A stretch of DNA of 64,000 bases, from contig CP085833.1 of assembly GCA_020809705.1 (NCBI GenBank), forward strand, positions 1,984,001 through 2,048,000. Reading direction: 5' to 3'. Shown in pieces: positions 1 to 10,743 of this stretch. This stretch comes from Calonectria ilicicola. Lineage: Eukaryota; Ascomycota; Sordariomycetes; Hypocreales; Nectriaceae. The notes under the pieces are model-generated. The model made no database searches, had not been told where the DNA came from, and worked only from the letters and a program-made list of their open reading frames with translations. Numbering within the stretch: position 1 is the first letter of the stretch; every line of letters begins with the position of its first letter. A program made the translations under genes and the position numbers.

Positions 1-419
1 GCGAGCACGAGTCGCGTCTTTCGGTGTCCCATGCCTCTTGGAGCGCAGGCGGGCATATTGCTACATCATCCTATGATGACACTGTCAAGATTTACGATTT
101 CTCCGACGCCTCATCATGGAAAGCCGGTAAGGATATCCCGTCTGTCGAGCCAGCACACAAGGTACCTCACAACAACCAAACCGGCCGATGGGTAACGATT
201 TTGAAGCCGCAATGGCAGAAACGACCCCATGATGGCATTCAGAAATTTGTCATTGGAAACATGAACCGATTCGTCGACGTGTTTGCTTCTGATGGCAGCC
301 AGCTCGCACAACTAGATGGAGAGGGCATCTCAGCCGTCCCCGCTGTCGCGCATTTTCATCCCACTTTAGATTGGGTCGCGGGCGCCACGGCTAGTGGCAA
401 GTTATGTCTCTGGCAATAA
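1..419 (+). CDS. CMR1: Cmr1/WDR76-type WD40 DNA-damage-binding protein, C-terminal part (5' end outside window)
   Basis: The open frame enters at base 3 and ends with TAA at 417-419, so only the last 138 codons are present. The visible part holds the end of a WD40 propeller: a repeat with SHASW, then [14 protein letters not shown], a later blade around [10 protein letters not shown], and the terminal [12 protein letters not shown] blade. This arrangement matches the fungal Cmr1 family (human WDR76), nuclear proteins that bind damaged DNA and collect at stress-induced quality-control sites. That role comes from the family, not from this sequence. The frame clearly continues upstream of base 1 ([11 protein letters not shown]), so the methionine is outside the window. 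No intron is visible in this piece. The next gene starts about 1.5 kb downstream on the same strand. Confidence 0.82.
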   Translation, partial: EHESRLSVSHASWSAGGHIATSSYDDTVKIYDFSDASSWKAGKDIPSVEPAHKVPHNNQTGRWVTILKPQWQKRPHDGIQKFVIGNMNRFVDVFASDGSQLAQLDGEGISAVPAVAHFHPTLDWVAGATASGKLCLWQ

Positions 420-1763
420 ACTGATTGGAATCCATCAACGAGAGGTGTGTGTATATTTGCTGTTAATTTGGTGTTCGAGGGGGAGTTGGGTGAATTGTAG
501 CGGTTGCAAGAATTGTTTGATCTGTTTTGCTTTTATTCGGACACTGTGCATAACAAGTCTATTTACGGAGTCCGAGAAAGTGGTTTGGCTGTGTCAGGCA
601 CTAGGCGACAGTAAAGGTCAGGTAAAATGCCCGACACAGGGTGGGCGGCATAAATACATTGAGAAACCCAAGAGAGTTAGATATCGTTTTTCAATGACTT
701 CATACTTTGAGTTAGGTCTCGAAGGGGCAACCCAGGCAAACGTGGACACATCCCGTAACGGTTTTGATGACCCAGAGTGGGCTGAGTGAGTAGCTTTGTA
801 CGTAATCAACGCCAGCGACGGACGAGCAAGTCCGCAAGGAGAGGGGCCAATCTCTTTCTCAGAAACGCACGCAAAGCCGTACAGTGCAGTCATGGATTTT
901 GACTAGAGAGAAATTCAATGTTTCATAAACGCACGTTTAGGGTTTTATTCGGGAGAAACCAACTATACTTTCAATTTGCAAGCAGATTTGCGTTGCGTAA
1001 TCATCATTGAACTTCTTTGTCACCTGCAGTAGTTTATACAAATTCTGTACCCAGCCAGTCTATTTGCATTCATGAAAGAAAACTAGAGGATCTGCAGTGG
1101 GTTTAAGGGGACATGGAAGTCTGGATACTCTTGGGACCATGAGATTGACAGCTTAGTAGACTGCAAAAGTTTCGGGCAAAGTGACGAGATCCAGGAGCTT
1201 AACCTGCAGAGAAAAGGGTTGATATATCTCGTCAAAGATAATCAACCAATTCGGAGCACAACACACCCATACAAGGCTAACACAACAACACAAAACACTC
1301 CTTTTCTAACAACAAGTTTCAAGCTCTTCTATTGATGCCCTTTGACCTAGGCGTTAAGCTCATCGGCAGCGCGTACCCGATGTGCGGAGGGCCTTGCGTT
1401 GGGCGTTTGATTGGCAGAATACAGCCACGGCTCCGGGAATAAATGCCAAACCAGCCAATCCAGGGTATTGAATTTCCGGATCGGCAAAATCTCAGCTCGG
1501 GAGTTTCACGCTTAAGTGCCGTACTCGCCCTCCCAGCTCCTTGGGTTGGATGTGGGTATTCTTTTCCGCCATTCGCTCGCCCCCACATCGTCAGCGTCTC
1601 AAGGCGAACTCTCCACACGGGACTAAGCTTGTTTAGGAATGAGGAGCACCGACATATGTCATGCTAAATAGCGGGAGAATAGAGCCTCGGGGAAGGGGAC
1701 TTGTTCTTAGCCTTCTGTCTTCCGGACTTTGTACCAGAAGGATGGTGGCGATGCTGTGAGGGT

Positions 1764-1778
1764 GGGGGGGGGGGGGGG
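1764..1778 (+). repeat. G15 homopolymer in the AtuA promoter
   Basis: Fifteen consecutive G residues lie about 130 bp upstream of the AtuA start codon and just upstream of the TATA-like sequence. Such a run is length-unstable and could fold into a G-quadruplex. Its exact length is also a place where sequencing error is likely. Confidence 0.8.
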
Positions 1779-1783
1779 ACATG

Positions 1784-1789
1784 TATAAG
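1784..1789 (+). promoter_or_regulatory. TATA-like element of the AtuA gene
   Basis: TATAAG lies about 117 bp upstream of the start codon at 1906, a plausible distance for a core promoter in a filamentous fungus. No other core element is obvious. This rests on position and sequence only. Confidence 0.3.
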
Positions 1790-1905
1790 TAGAAATATTG
1801 CCCACCTGCATGGCGATAATATAATGTAACGCCTCTCGGAGGTTCTATAGTTACACCAAGGTTTCTATCACATTAATACCTGATTAGAGGCTTATTATTG
1901 CAATC

Positions 1906-3824
1906 ATGCCTTCCGCGAAACGAGCAATCCGCATCGCCGGTTCCTCCGGTGGTTTCTCTGACAGACAGAGGGCCATCGGCGATCTTGCCAAGAACTGCGA
2001 CATCGACTGCATTATCGGTGACTGGCTTTCTGAGTGTACAATGACACTCCATGGCGCCCAAAAGACAGAGAACGAACGCCTTCTAAAGTCGGGTGAGCTC
2101 AAGGAGCGACCCGAGGGTTTGTTCGACCCGACCTTCATGGAGAACCTGTCACCGGCGCTGCCCTACCTCAAGTCCAAGAACATCAAGGTCGCTGTCAACG
2201 CTGGTGCTAGTGACACCGAGCTCCTAGCTCAGCTGGTCCAGGAAGAGGTCAAGCGACAAGGGCTGGACCTGAAGGTCGGCTGGGTGAGCGGTGATGAAGT
2301 CACAGACACTGTCAAGCGCCTGTATGAGAACGGCGAGCAGTTTGTTAGTTTGATGAATGGAACACCCTTGAAGGAATGGGGCCACGACATCATCTGCGCC
2401 CAGTGAGCTAGTCTCTCAAATATTAATTTTGTTGACGCTAACGGATTGCTAGATGCTATCTCGGTGGTGCTGGAATTGCAGAGGCCCTTCGCCAGGGCTG
2501 CGACATTGTAATTGCCGGTCGTGTTGCAGATGCTGCCCCTACCATTGGTGCCTCAATGTGGTGGCATGGCTGGGACCGTGAGACAGATCTGGACCAGATT
2601 GCTGGCTCGCTGGTTGCTGGTCACTTGATTGAGTGCTCTGCCTACGTTACTGGCGGCTACTACTCCGGATTCAAGCGACTCATGGACAAGTGCGAAAACC
2701 TGGGTTTCCCCATTGCTGAGGTCGAGTACGATGGTTCCTGTATCCTAAGCAAGGAGCCTGGAACAGGCGGCGAAATTTCTGTTGGCACTGTCTCGTCACA
2801 GCTGTTGTACGAGATCCAGGGTCCCCTGTACTATGGCTCGGATGTAACAGCCAACCTGGAGGGCATTGTCATGAAGGATATCGCAAAGGACCGTGTGCTT
2901 GTAACAGGCGTCAGGGGTCTTCCGGCGCCGTCCACTACAAAGGTTGGTCTCACAGCGTTTGGAGGCTACCAAGCCGAGTTCCACTACTACCTTGTCGGTC
3001 TCGATCTCGAGGAGAAGGCCGAGTGGACGGAGCGCCAGATTCGCTACTCCATTGGCGATGCCATCAAAGACCTGAGCTGCCTCAAGTTCAGCCTCAACGG
3101 CTACTCGCCTGAGAACCCCCGAAACCAAGAGGTCGCCACTGTTGATTTCCGCATCTTCGTCCAGACCAAGAAGCAGGCTCTCGTCGACAAGTTTACACTG
3201 GATGTTCCAGGTTTCAACCGATGGTGCATGGAGAACTTCCTGCAAAGCTGCCCCGGTGCATCTCTAGGCAACGACCAGCGCCAGAGCGAGGGCAAGCCCT
3301 TCTATGAGTACTACGTGACGCTGCTCCCACAGAAGGAGGTGAAGCACCGAGTCGAACTGCCCTGGGCCAACAAGTCGATCGATATCCCCGTCCAGGAGAA
3401 CACTCGCCCAGACTACCCCCGTGACCAGAAGTCATATGAGACCAAGAGCCCAGTCCCCCTAGAAACCTTTGGTCCCACCACCCGTGGACCACTGGGCTGG
3501 ATTGTTGGAGGTCGCTCCGGTGACAAGGCCTCTGACGCCAATGTTGGATTCTATGTGCGCCACGATGACGAGTGGGACTGGCTGCGAAGCATCTTGACCA
3601 TCGACAAGATTGGACACTTGCTCGAGGGCAGCAACAAGGGCAAGAAGATTGAAAGATTTGAGATCCCTGGTATCCGAGCGGTGCACTTCCTCCTCAGGGA
3701 CCATCTTGACCGTGGATTCAACTCGACAAGCGAGTATGATACCTTGGGCAAGAATGTGTGTGAATACTTGCGGGCCAAGCATGTGGACCTGCCCAACAAG
3801 TTCCTTCGAAGGGGCCGAATTTAA
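1906..3824 (+). CDS. AtuA-like (DUF1446) acyclic terpene utilisation family protein
   Basis: Two exons (1906-2402 and 2453-3824) joined by a 50-bp intron (donor GTGAGC, branch GCTAAC, acceptor CTAG) give 622 residues in frame. The N-terminal part reads RIAGSSGGFSDRQRA, with VNAGASDTELLAQLV further on. After the intron come GGAGIAEALRQGCDIVIAGRVADAAP and a C-terminal section with GWIVGGRSGDKASDANVGF. This is the AtuA/DUF1446 family, named for a Pseudomonas gene needed for growth on citronellol and geraniol. Its enzymatic reaction is not firmly known, and fungal members are usually annotated only by domain. Retaining the intron would stop translation immediately after exon 1. The two-part architecture and length suit the fungal family. 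I infer a cytosolic catabolic role; no signal peptide or membrane segment is seen. Confidence 0.85.
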
Positions 3825-3912
3825 AACATCAAGTTAGACATAAAAATTGAATGTTCGTAATATTTCCGCTAAATGCCTTCTAACTTTCTCGTGATGCCCA
3901 TCAATTTCAACC

Positions 3913-6147
3913 CTACCACGCCAATGTTTCCTCCATCAGCCTCACAATAGCTCCATGCCGAGCCAGCGCAGCAACGTTGTACCGCACCTCGTCACACATG
4001 GCCAGGGGACCACAAGTAATTACCGTAGTACCTCGGCCTCCAGCTTGTGCCAACTCTTTTTCCAAAATCTCCCTCACGTTGAGGCGGGATCCGACTGTGA
4101 TGTGCGGCTCAACTCGCCCCCATTTGGCTTTGGCGCCATCACCTTGTCCCACTAGCATGCTCTCAACAGCATCAACCAAGCCGCGGTTTCGAATGCCCCA
4201 GTAGAGCTTGGTGTTTCCAACAGGCTCATATAAAGTAAGTGAGCTGTGCAAAGCTGGAAGGACTGCAGTAATGCCAACACCACCAGCAATGCATATGACG
4301 TTGGGATATTCAGGGGTGGGCGCGAATTTTGTATGGTTGCCCTGAGCGGATGTTCTGCCTTCAGGACCATAAGTAGCCTCAATGAGGACTGGAACTCCAC
4401 CTTCAGCTCCGGCTTTGGAAGCAAGGAGCTTGGTCAATCCACTATGTGGTCGAATGAAGAGAGTGATGCCATGCTGACTGGGATTCTGAGATGCGACAGT
4501 GCGAGTTCTGGCGATAATTCCAGCCTCTTTGTTGGCCGCAGAATCAACTGCCACAGCCGAACCTTCAGTGTCGGAATGGGAGTTGCTCGTAGGTGTTAGG
4601 GGCTCCATAGAAGCTCCAGAATGACCAGGGTTGAGACCAACAATAGAAAAGGGGTGGTTCTCCCACATGCGCCACGAAAGAGTAGGGAAGTAGGCGTAGC
4701 AGTATCCGTTGGCATCGATGCCGGGAATGTCGACTCGGATATATTCGTCATCGACCTTGGTAATGTAGGCCTTCTTTATACCATTCTTGCCAACCCTAAC
4801 AAGACGCATGAGTCTGTCAAAGCCCCATATCGCTATGGCGATGAACAACCAGATGTCGTAGCCCTCGCTACCGTCGTAGAGGAGCTTAATATGGTACCAC
4901 GCACCAACCATAGCGAGCACGGCAAGCACGATGTGCCCAATAAGAAATATTTCATACCAACGGATTCGAATGGGTAAAATAGAGAAAGCCGTCAACAAGC
5001 TGAAGGATAGAGTAGCAATGATGCCGTAGTACCAATAGGGAGTTTGAGCGGATTCAGTGTAGTAACCCTCAGAAACGACCAGATGAAGCCACATGGCTGA
5101 GTGAAGACAGGCCTGCATTGTTGCAATGAAGGCAATCCATCTATGGACTAGTAAAAACGTTGAGTGACTCCAGTTGGTCACCCACATGAGCATGTTGTTC
5201 CTTCCAGCATAAAGGATGACGAGGGGGAAGTTGGCGAGCGCCAACATGCCCAACCTGTTGGCAATATGACGAGTGAGCTCGTATGTACGATCGGGATAAA
5301 ACGAATTTGGAGTGAAGCGGGGGTAGCCTTGAAACGCGGCCAGCGAGTTCAGAGCGAGAAGGTAGAGGATAAAGATGGTCTGTCCACGTGTAGGGACCAT
5401 GGCAAGGCCGAAGACTGGTACATTGTGGCGTTTCCCAAAGGCGGGCGGATCGATGAGATAGGCATAGAACTTGCTGCGTAGCTTGGTGGACCAGGGCAAA
5501 AGTCGAAGGAGGGAAAGACCAACAGGAGCTACAGCACCGGCAAGAAAGACAAGGAGTCTAGAGATGACATTTGTAAGCCAAGATTGAGCGCAGATTGGAG
5601 AAACACATGCAAAGGTTACTTACGAGTACATGGCTTCATTCTTTGCAATGATTGAAAAGCCATAAACAGCATTGTAATAGCCCAACCACGCCTCGTGGGT
5701 GACTGACACGGTGCGGTTTAGAATCAACTCAGTTTCACCCATGGGCTTGGGTGGGTGCTTGGCATCGACCTTCTGAACAGCCTCATAGTAGGTGTATTTG
5801 ACAATGATTCCCGGGTCATCGGCCCCGTAAAAGACATCCGTCTCCCAAAATTCGTCAATAGCAGACATCTTAGCGTCACTCTCACATGTCTGGTGGATGC
5901 ACCAGGCAACTGACGTCAAGTATGGGACATCCTGTGCGAAGCAGGCAGGGCTGGGGTATTGCTGGGAAATTTCGGTTTCGTTCATACCCTTGTACTCAGG
6001 GCAGTCCAGCGCCGTAGGCACCGAGAATTTGCAGGCCTCGGCACAGAGGTTCTTGTACACCGAACTGCCATAGCCAACAAGTGGCTCACCCTGCGCGACT
6101 CCAGCCAGGAGAGCCACAGGGGCAAGCAGAGAATAGAGCATGTGCAT
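3913..6147 (-). CDS. FRE-type ferric/cupric reductase, flavocytochrome b family
   Basis: Two exons (6147-5624 and 5557-3913) around a 66-bp intron (GTAAGT/CTCTAG) give 722 residues. A signal peptide (LYSLLAPVALLAGVAQG) is followed by an extracellular cysteine-rich region of about 150 residues, typical of FRE proteins. Several membrane helices follow with paired haem histidines: HRWIAFIATMQACLH (about residues 313 and 327) and GHIVLAVLAMVGAWYH. The cytosolic half has the FAD-binding HPFSIVG motif, the NADPH-binding GGVGIT motif and a terminal CGP segment, ending in LAW. The enzyme reduces extracellular ferric iron or copper before uptake, using NADPH and passing electrons through FAD and two haems. 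Length and domain order are normal. No iron permease or multicopper oxidase gene is adjacent. A GATA-site cluster lies 1.9 kb upstream and could respond to iron status. Confidence 0.93.
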
Positions 6148-8893
6148 CTTGAAGGCGCGAGCCAGACGCTAGAGAGAACAGTATGGGCGATTGTCTCTCA
6201 GCGTACAAAAGACGTGCCCGTATTAGCTGGTTCCTTTGGGCTAAGAAGAGAGAAGGAGGAGAGGATGGCTCAAGGGTGTTGTGATGCCGATCTCTTGGCA
6301 TGATCATCACAACCAGAGGAAGATATGAGGCTTTATACATGAACATTTCAGGTGCTAATTATTCCCATAGAGTGGCAATGCTTTCATAAAGCGCTAATAA
6401 AAGCCATTCACCTGTCATCAACCACCAGTTACTACTGACCTCCACGCGCGAACAGGTCTGGAAGTCGCTAACCCCCATCTTCAGAGGTTCTATCCTTGAC
6501 TAGCTGGGAACGAAAACATCGTCAGGTCATACACGAGAAGGACGATTCGTGGGTAAGCTACGGGACCCAGCCGGTGACCCCCATGGGGTGGGACATTTTC
6601 AGCCATTGACCATTAAAAACGGTATGAACTCTCCATCCATGGTCTTGCAGAATGCGGAACAGATCGTCTAGATCATCCTCGAGCTGTGAAATCTAAGCTC
6701 GAGGGTTGTGTTTGCAATGAATATCCCTACCAGCCAGTTCATGTCTTTCCGTGGGTGCGAACAATCCATGCATCAACGACTTTGAGAAAGAAAAGAAAGT
6801 TTCTGTCAACGATGGCCGGATGAACGGATCCTCAGCCACATGATACCTAATGCCGATTAACAAGGTGAATTGCCATTGTAGCGCCAGGAAATGACACTAC
6901 TCTCTTGGTAGTTCAAAGGAATGGCCTGGGTCCCTTGACTATGATAGTCTAGACGACAACCAAACCGATGACTGATCCACGCTCAGGGAACACACGGCAC
7001 GGATTGTCTCCACCTTGGCTCAGAGACTGCTACATAGGATCTAAGGCAATGTCCTAAGTTGGTGTAGGATCGGAAGACCTTGGGACAGGGGAGGCATCAC
7101 TGGTGCCCTATGGGGTGGTCCAAACCCCACTACCATAAGCTTGTTTGTGTGAGGTTATCAAGGTCTCGACCCGACAGGCCAGCATGGCGCTGGAAGTGTA
7201 GACAAAAGGTGGGATGGAGGGAATGGAAGCACTAACAAAGATGTCTACAACCCATGAGCCTGGGAATTAGCCATGGATATTTCGGATAACGGCAATGCAA
7301 AACTCGCTCAAGTCCCCACGCTTAGACTAACTGTGGCTGGCATGACCCATTAAACTCATTGCTGCTCGATGCTTCTTTCGGTCACCAGCTAAATACTGCT
7401 TTACTAGAGGCGTTCCAATTCGCAAAGACACCAGACTAGGGGGTCAAGTTGCTCCGACTCCGGCCTGGGGATTTTCGCTCCTCGGAACCAGACCCTGCCT
7501 ACTTGGCACTGGTAACGAGCCGCTGCTGCATTCGTGCCCCCCTCCCCATCCTGCCCCTGGTTTAGATATCATACTCGGTTATTTTCCGGTCGCCCCAACG
7601 TTGTCACTGCGCATTCCAGCCCGCTGGAGGCACAGATGCGCGGAATCGCATAGGACCACACCCTTGATAACCCATGGTGGCGGATCATGAGGGGGACAGG
7701 AGAATGAAGAAGCCGGGGTTTAACTTGGCTTTGCGGCAGGGACTGTAGCAGTGGCTTCGCGCGATCCACTTTAAGCCAGACGACATGGCATGTTGAATCT
7801 GTTCAGAAACGGGGTCGATGGAGTGTCTAGAACATTCAGATGCGGCCATGGGCAGGTTGAGAGTTGAGAGGGAATGCCATCTCCCCAAGATGACAAATAA
7901 CGCACGAGGATACGGGGTGAATAGGCAGTGAATCAGAGATTTCATCATCGGAGAAAGGAAATTGCATGTTTTGGGAATAAGCAATACCTACACAACTGCG
8001 TGCTCACATTGACGTTGAGGGTCTAATCTGATAAGCCGAACCCAGACCAGATTGATAAGATGGCGATGCACTGGCTGATTGATAAGATACTGTCTAGAAC
8101 GCCTCTTCCCCCGTGATCACTCAACAAGCGTGCAAAACCGGCCAGCCGCAGCCCAAGCCCACAAGCCCTAGCCCAAAAGACAAATTTTTAAGCTTGTCTG
8201 CAGCCATCCCACGGACGATCGCCGTTTGCGCAGCCTGCAAGCCATGGGTCTCTAATTCCGCGCTCAAGACGCCGCCATGTCTCGCCGCCTCGTGTCCGAA
8301 TGCTGATCTTCCGATACCCGGCGACCGCGACCTCTGCTCAGCCCGTGGGTCGTCTAAATCATCCCTAGATTAATGATGCGCCGCTGCAGCCCAAAGGAAA
8401 AGTAGGAAATGCCTTCTCCAACAAGCAACAGGTAGCCCCCCACGCGTGTTGCGGCCCTCCTCTAGCCCCAACCGCCTTAATCCAGATTATCCTAGCCCCG
8501 TGTCATTTGGCTCGGTAGTCCCCAAGAAAGATGCCGGCCTCGAACCACAGACTGTGGCTTCAATGTGGCCCTTTCTTGGCTGCCGAGCATCCGATCTTCG
8601 TCACGCCTCATGACTAAACGAAACGTCTAGCGCGGCATGAGAAGTCGAGAAGCAGACATTCACCTCGTCACTTGGCTCAAATTTGCTTAAACAGTCGTGT
8701 ACATGTCAAATTAAAACTATCCGTTCCCAGACTACCATGTTACTTGTAGTGTACTCCGAAGCAAGCCTCATTAGTCAAGCGAGATCTAAAAACCCAGAAG
8801 AAAAAAAAAACTCCCTCATATCACATCGTACAATCTGTTAGTCATTACTCCTCCGCCATCTCCCAGCACCTCCCAGTGCTCGCCCAACCTCTC
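6148..8893. other. Intergenic region, ferric reductase promoter side to gelsolin 3' end
   Basis: This is a 2.7-kb stretch without a supportable gene. Short open frames at 7569-7984 and 8113-8373 show no domain, splice structure or family resemblance. The left side serves as the upstream region of the minus-strand ferric reductase, and the right side should hold the 3' end of the gelsolin-repeat gene. The clearest structure is a cluster of three TGATAAG sites at 8026-8086. Confidence 0.55.
8026..8086 (+). promoter_or_regulatory. Cluster of three GATA-factor sites, one an exact SreA/Urbs1-type site
   Basis: TGATAAG occurs at 8029-8035, 8053-8059 and 8080-8086, all in one orientation. The first lies in ATCTGATAA (8026-8034), which fits the ATCWGATAA consensus of fungal iron-responsive GATA repressors (SreA, Urbs1, SRE). 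The second and third share a longer repeat, ATTGATAAGAT. The ferric reductase start lies 1.9 kb away, so the link to iron control is an inference. Confidence 0.35.
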
Positions 8894-10123
8894 TCACGCC
8901 TCAATGGCCTTGATAAACGCTCGGCTCTCGCTCCCCTCGACCACCTTGCCCAGTGGCATCATGTGAGATCCCTCGTAGCCAGTCTGGCCTTGTAAACATT
9001 GGAGATATCTCTGAGCAACTCGGTACCACCACTTCCTCTCTGTGGCACTGGCTCCGCTGCCTTCCCACACCCAAAGGGCTTTGCCGCCATCGTCAAGTAA
9101 AAAGATGTCGCCGCTGCTCAGGGCTTCGCGCGATACCCGCCCTCCCTCCTGAACCAGCTCGAACACAAGCTTGCCTGTGGCGTCGCTCAGTCGGAACAGC
9201 CTCCTAGGCACCACCATGATGGCTCCACCGCTGCTACTGCCTCCACGGACCTGGTTGCCCGAGGATAGCGGCCGTGGACTGCGGAATCCAGTTCGGGGCG
9301 TCTCGTTGTCGCCACCAAGAAGATCAACGACGCGCTTAGACCGAAATTCAGACTGTGAAATGACCTCAACGTCGGCATGCTTAGCCACTGTCATTTCGTG
9401 CACAACCTGCGCCGCCTTGCCCTTCTCCATCGGGCTGCAGTCTTTGCCCTGCCACACCCAGATTTTGCTGCCCTTGTCGAGTACAAAGACGTCGCCGTCG
9501 TCGAGACTGCGCCAGGCGGGCTCGACCTCGATCACCACTACGCCGTTGGCCCCGGCTGCCGGGTTCTTGAAGAGACGCAGAAGCGTGAGCCTCTCGTCCT
9601 TAGCCTCCTCCTCAACATGCCGGAATCCCGACCGCACTCCCCCTTTGCGGACAGACATGCGTGGGAACAGGGCTAGGAACTCATTCGATGGCGCCACCTG
9701 CACCTCGCGATGCTGTGTCGCTGTCCCACGCAGGAACTCGTCAAGCTCCGCCGTCTTGTAAGCCGCTGTACCCGCCTCGTCTTGCGACGTGTGTGAGCCC
9801 AGCCAGAAAAAAATGTCGTGTGCTAGTCTCTCGTTGCCGTCTTTGTCGCCAACTTTGTATGATCGCAGCACAATGAAGCTGTCCCCATCGTAGAAGGTGC
9901 CATACTTGGGCTTTGGCCAAGGCACCACTTCAAATTGCTCGATGCGCCAGATGAACAAGCCAGCCACTACGCCGACATTGCCGTCATTCCAGGCTGGCTC
10001 CGTGACTGCTGAGTTGTATTTGACCTTGTGGTCAATGTGGGATCCAATAAGCTCAACATTGGTGTCCTTGATGTCATACTCGTCGGGGTTCATTAGCTCA
10101 AGGTGTCGCGGCATGTTGGCCAT
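8894..10123 (-). CDS. Gelsolin-repeat (severin/villin-like) actin-binding protein
   Basis: A single exon of 409 residues from the methionine at 10123. The frame stays open to another ATG at 10204, but the 10123 site has the better context (A at -3, G at +4) and places the conserved start region DEYDIKDTNVELIG near the N terminus. Three gelsolin-like domains are visible: one around GLFIWRIEQFEVVPWP, with GDSFIVL and HDIFFWLG; one with GDVFVLDKGSKIWVWQG; and one with GDIFLLDDGGKALWVWEG. Family members sever or cap actin filaments and depend on calcium. Three domains and this length fit severin-type proteins in filamentous ascomycetes. Between the second and third domains is a low-complexity Ser/Gly-rich linker (SGNQVRGGSSSGGA). 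An upstream non-coding or tiny coding exon cannot be excluded. Confidence 0.88.
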   Translation of the reverse strand: MANMPRHLELMNPDEYDIKDTNVELIGSHIDHKVKYNSAVTEPAWNDGNVGVVAGLFIWRIEQFEVVPWPKPKYGTFYDGDSFIVLRSYKVGDKDGNERLAHDIFFWLGSHTSQDEAGTAAYKTAELDEFLRGTATQHREVQVAPSNEFLALFPRMSVRKGGVRSGFRHVEEEAKDERLTLLRLFKNPAAGANGVVVIEVEPAWRSLDDGDVFVLDKGSKIWVWQGKDCSPMEKGKAAQVVHEMTVAKHADVEVISQSEFRSKRVVDLLGGDNETPRTGFRSPRPLSSGNQVRGGSSSGGAIMVVPRRLFRLSDATGKLVFELVQEGGRVSREALSSGDIFLLDDGGKALWVWEGSGASATERKWWYRVAQRYLQCLQGQTGYEGSHMMPLGKVVEGSESRAFIKAIEA

Positions 10124-10743
10124 GCTTGCTTTACGGCTACCGAGAAGAGACAAAGATTTGGTGTGAATCTGAACAGACCCAACGGAAATATAAGAATACT
10201 GCATTGGAGAATAAAAGAGTGCGGATTCGCCTGTTGCTTTTTTGCTGAGGCCATGACAATGCGGAATGTCTGGGGTTGATGAAGGAATTCACCCTCTCTC
10301 ATCCTGAAGTGAGATTGCTTGATGCAGGGAGTGGCTCATGTTCTGATTGGGCCAGAGGATGCCAGCACACCACGTAATTTCACATACATGTAAACAAAGA
10401 ACCCAAAGTAAACAATCGTCTTTTTTTTCTAATCTCCTTGCGAATCATGATAAGAGAACGGTGAAGTTAGAAAAGCCACATATCGGTGAGGTTGTCACCA
10501 TCCCGCTAAGAATATGATACGTTCCAATCATGGCCTTGTAGTGGAGAGACGGCTTGCAAGCAGCTTGGTCAATGGGTGCGAGCAGGGCTCGATTGAATCA
10601 ACAAAGCAAGTTCACGGGTGGTAAACACGGAGCGACCGGAGGTCCATGTTGCCGGGTGGCTATCATGTGTCCAAAACAGGGATATTTGGGGTATATTCGT
10701 CGCAAGCGGACAAGGATAATGCTTCGAGGATATGCAACTCCCC
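10124..10743. other. Intergenic spacer between gelsolin-repeat gene and COG5
   Basis: About 0.6 kb without a gene. Both flanking genes are on the minus strand, so the spacer should contain the gelsolin-gene promoter and the COG5 3' untranslated region. No RNA gene, repeat or clear motif is seen. Confidence 0.6.

Larger units (their letters stand above)
420..1905. other. Intergenic region between CMR1 and the AtuA gene
   Basis: I see no gene here. Short overlapping open frames on both strands (for example 1319-1667) lack domains, introns or a family resemblance. The left part should be the CMR1 3' untranslated region and the right part the AtuA promoter, with a run of 15 G at 1764-1778 and a TATA-like element at 1784-1789. 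Confidence 0.6.

Noticed and set aside
1319..1667. Overlapping open frames on both strands upstream of the AtuA gene
   Set aside because: No domain, signal peptide or plausible splice sites; they overlap each other and look like chance open frames in GC-balanced DNA.
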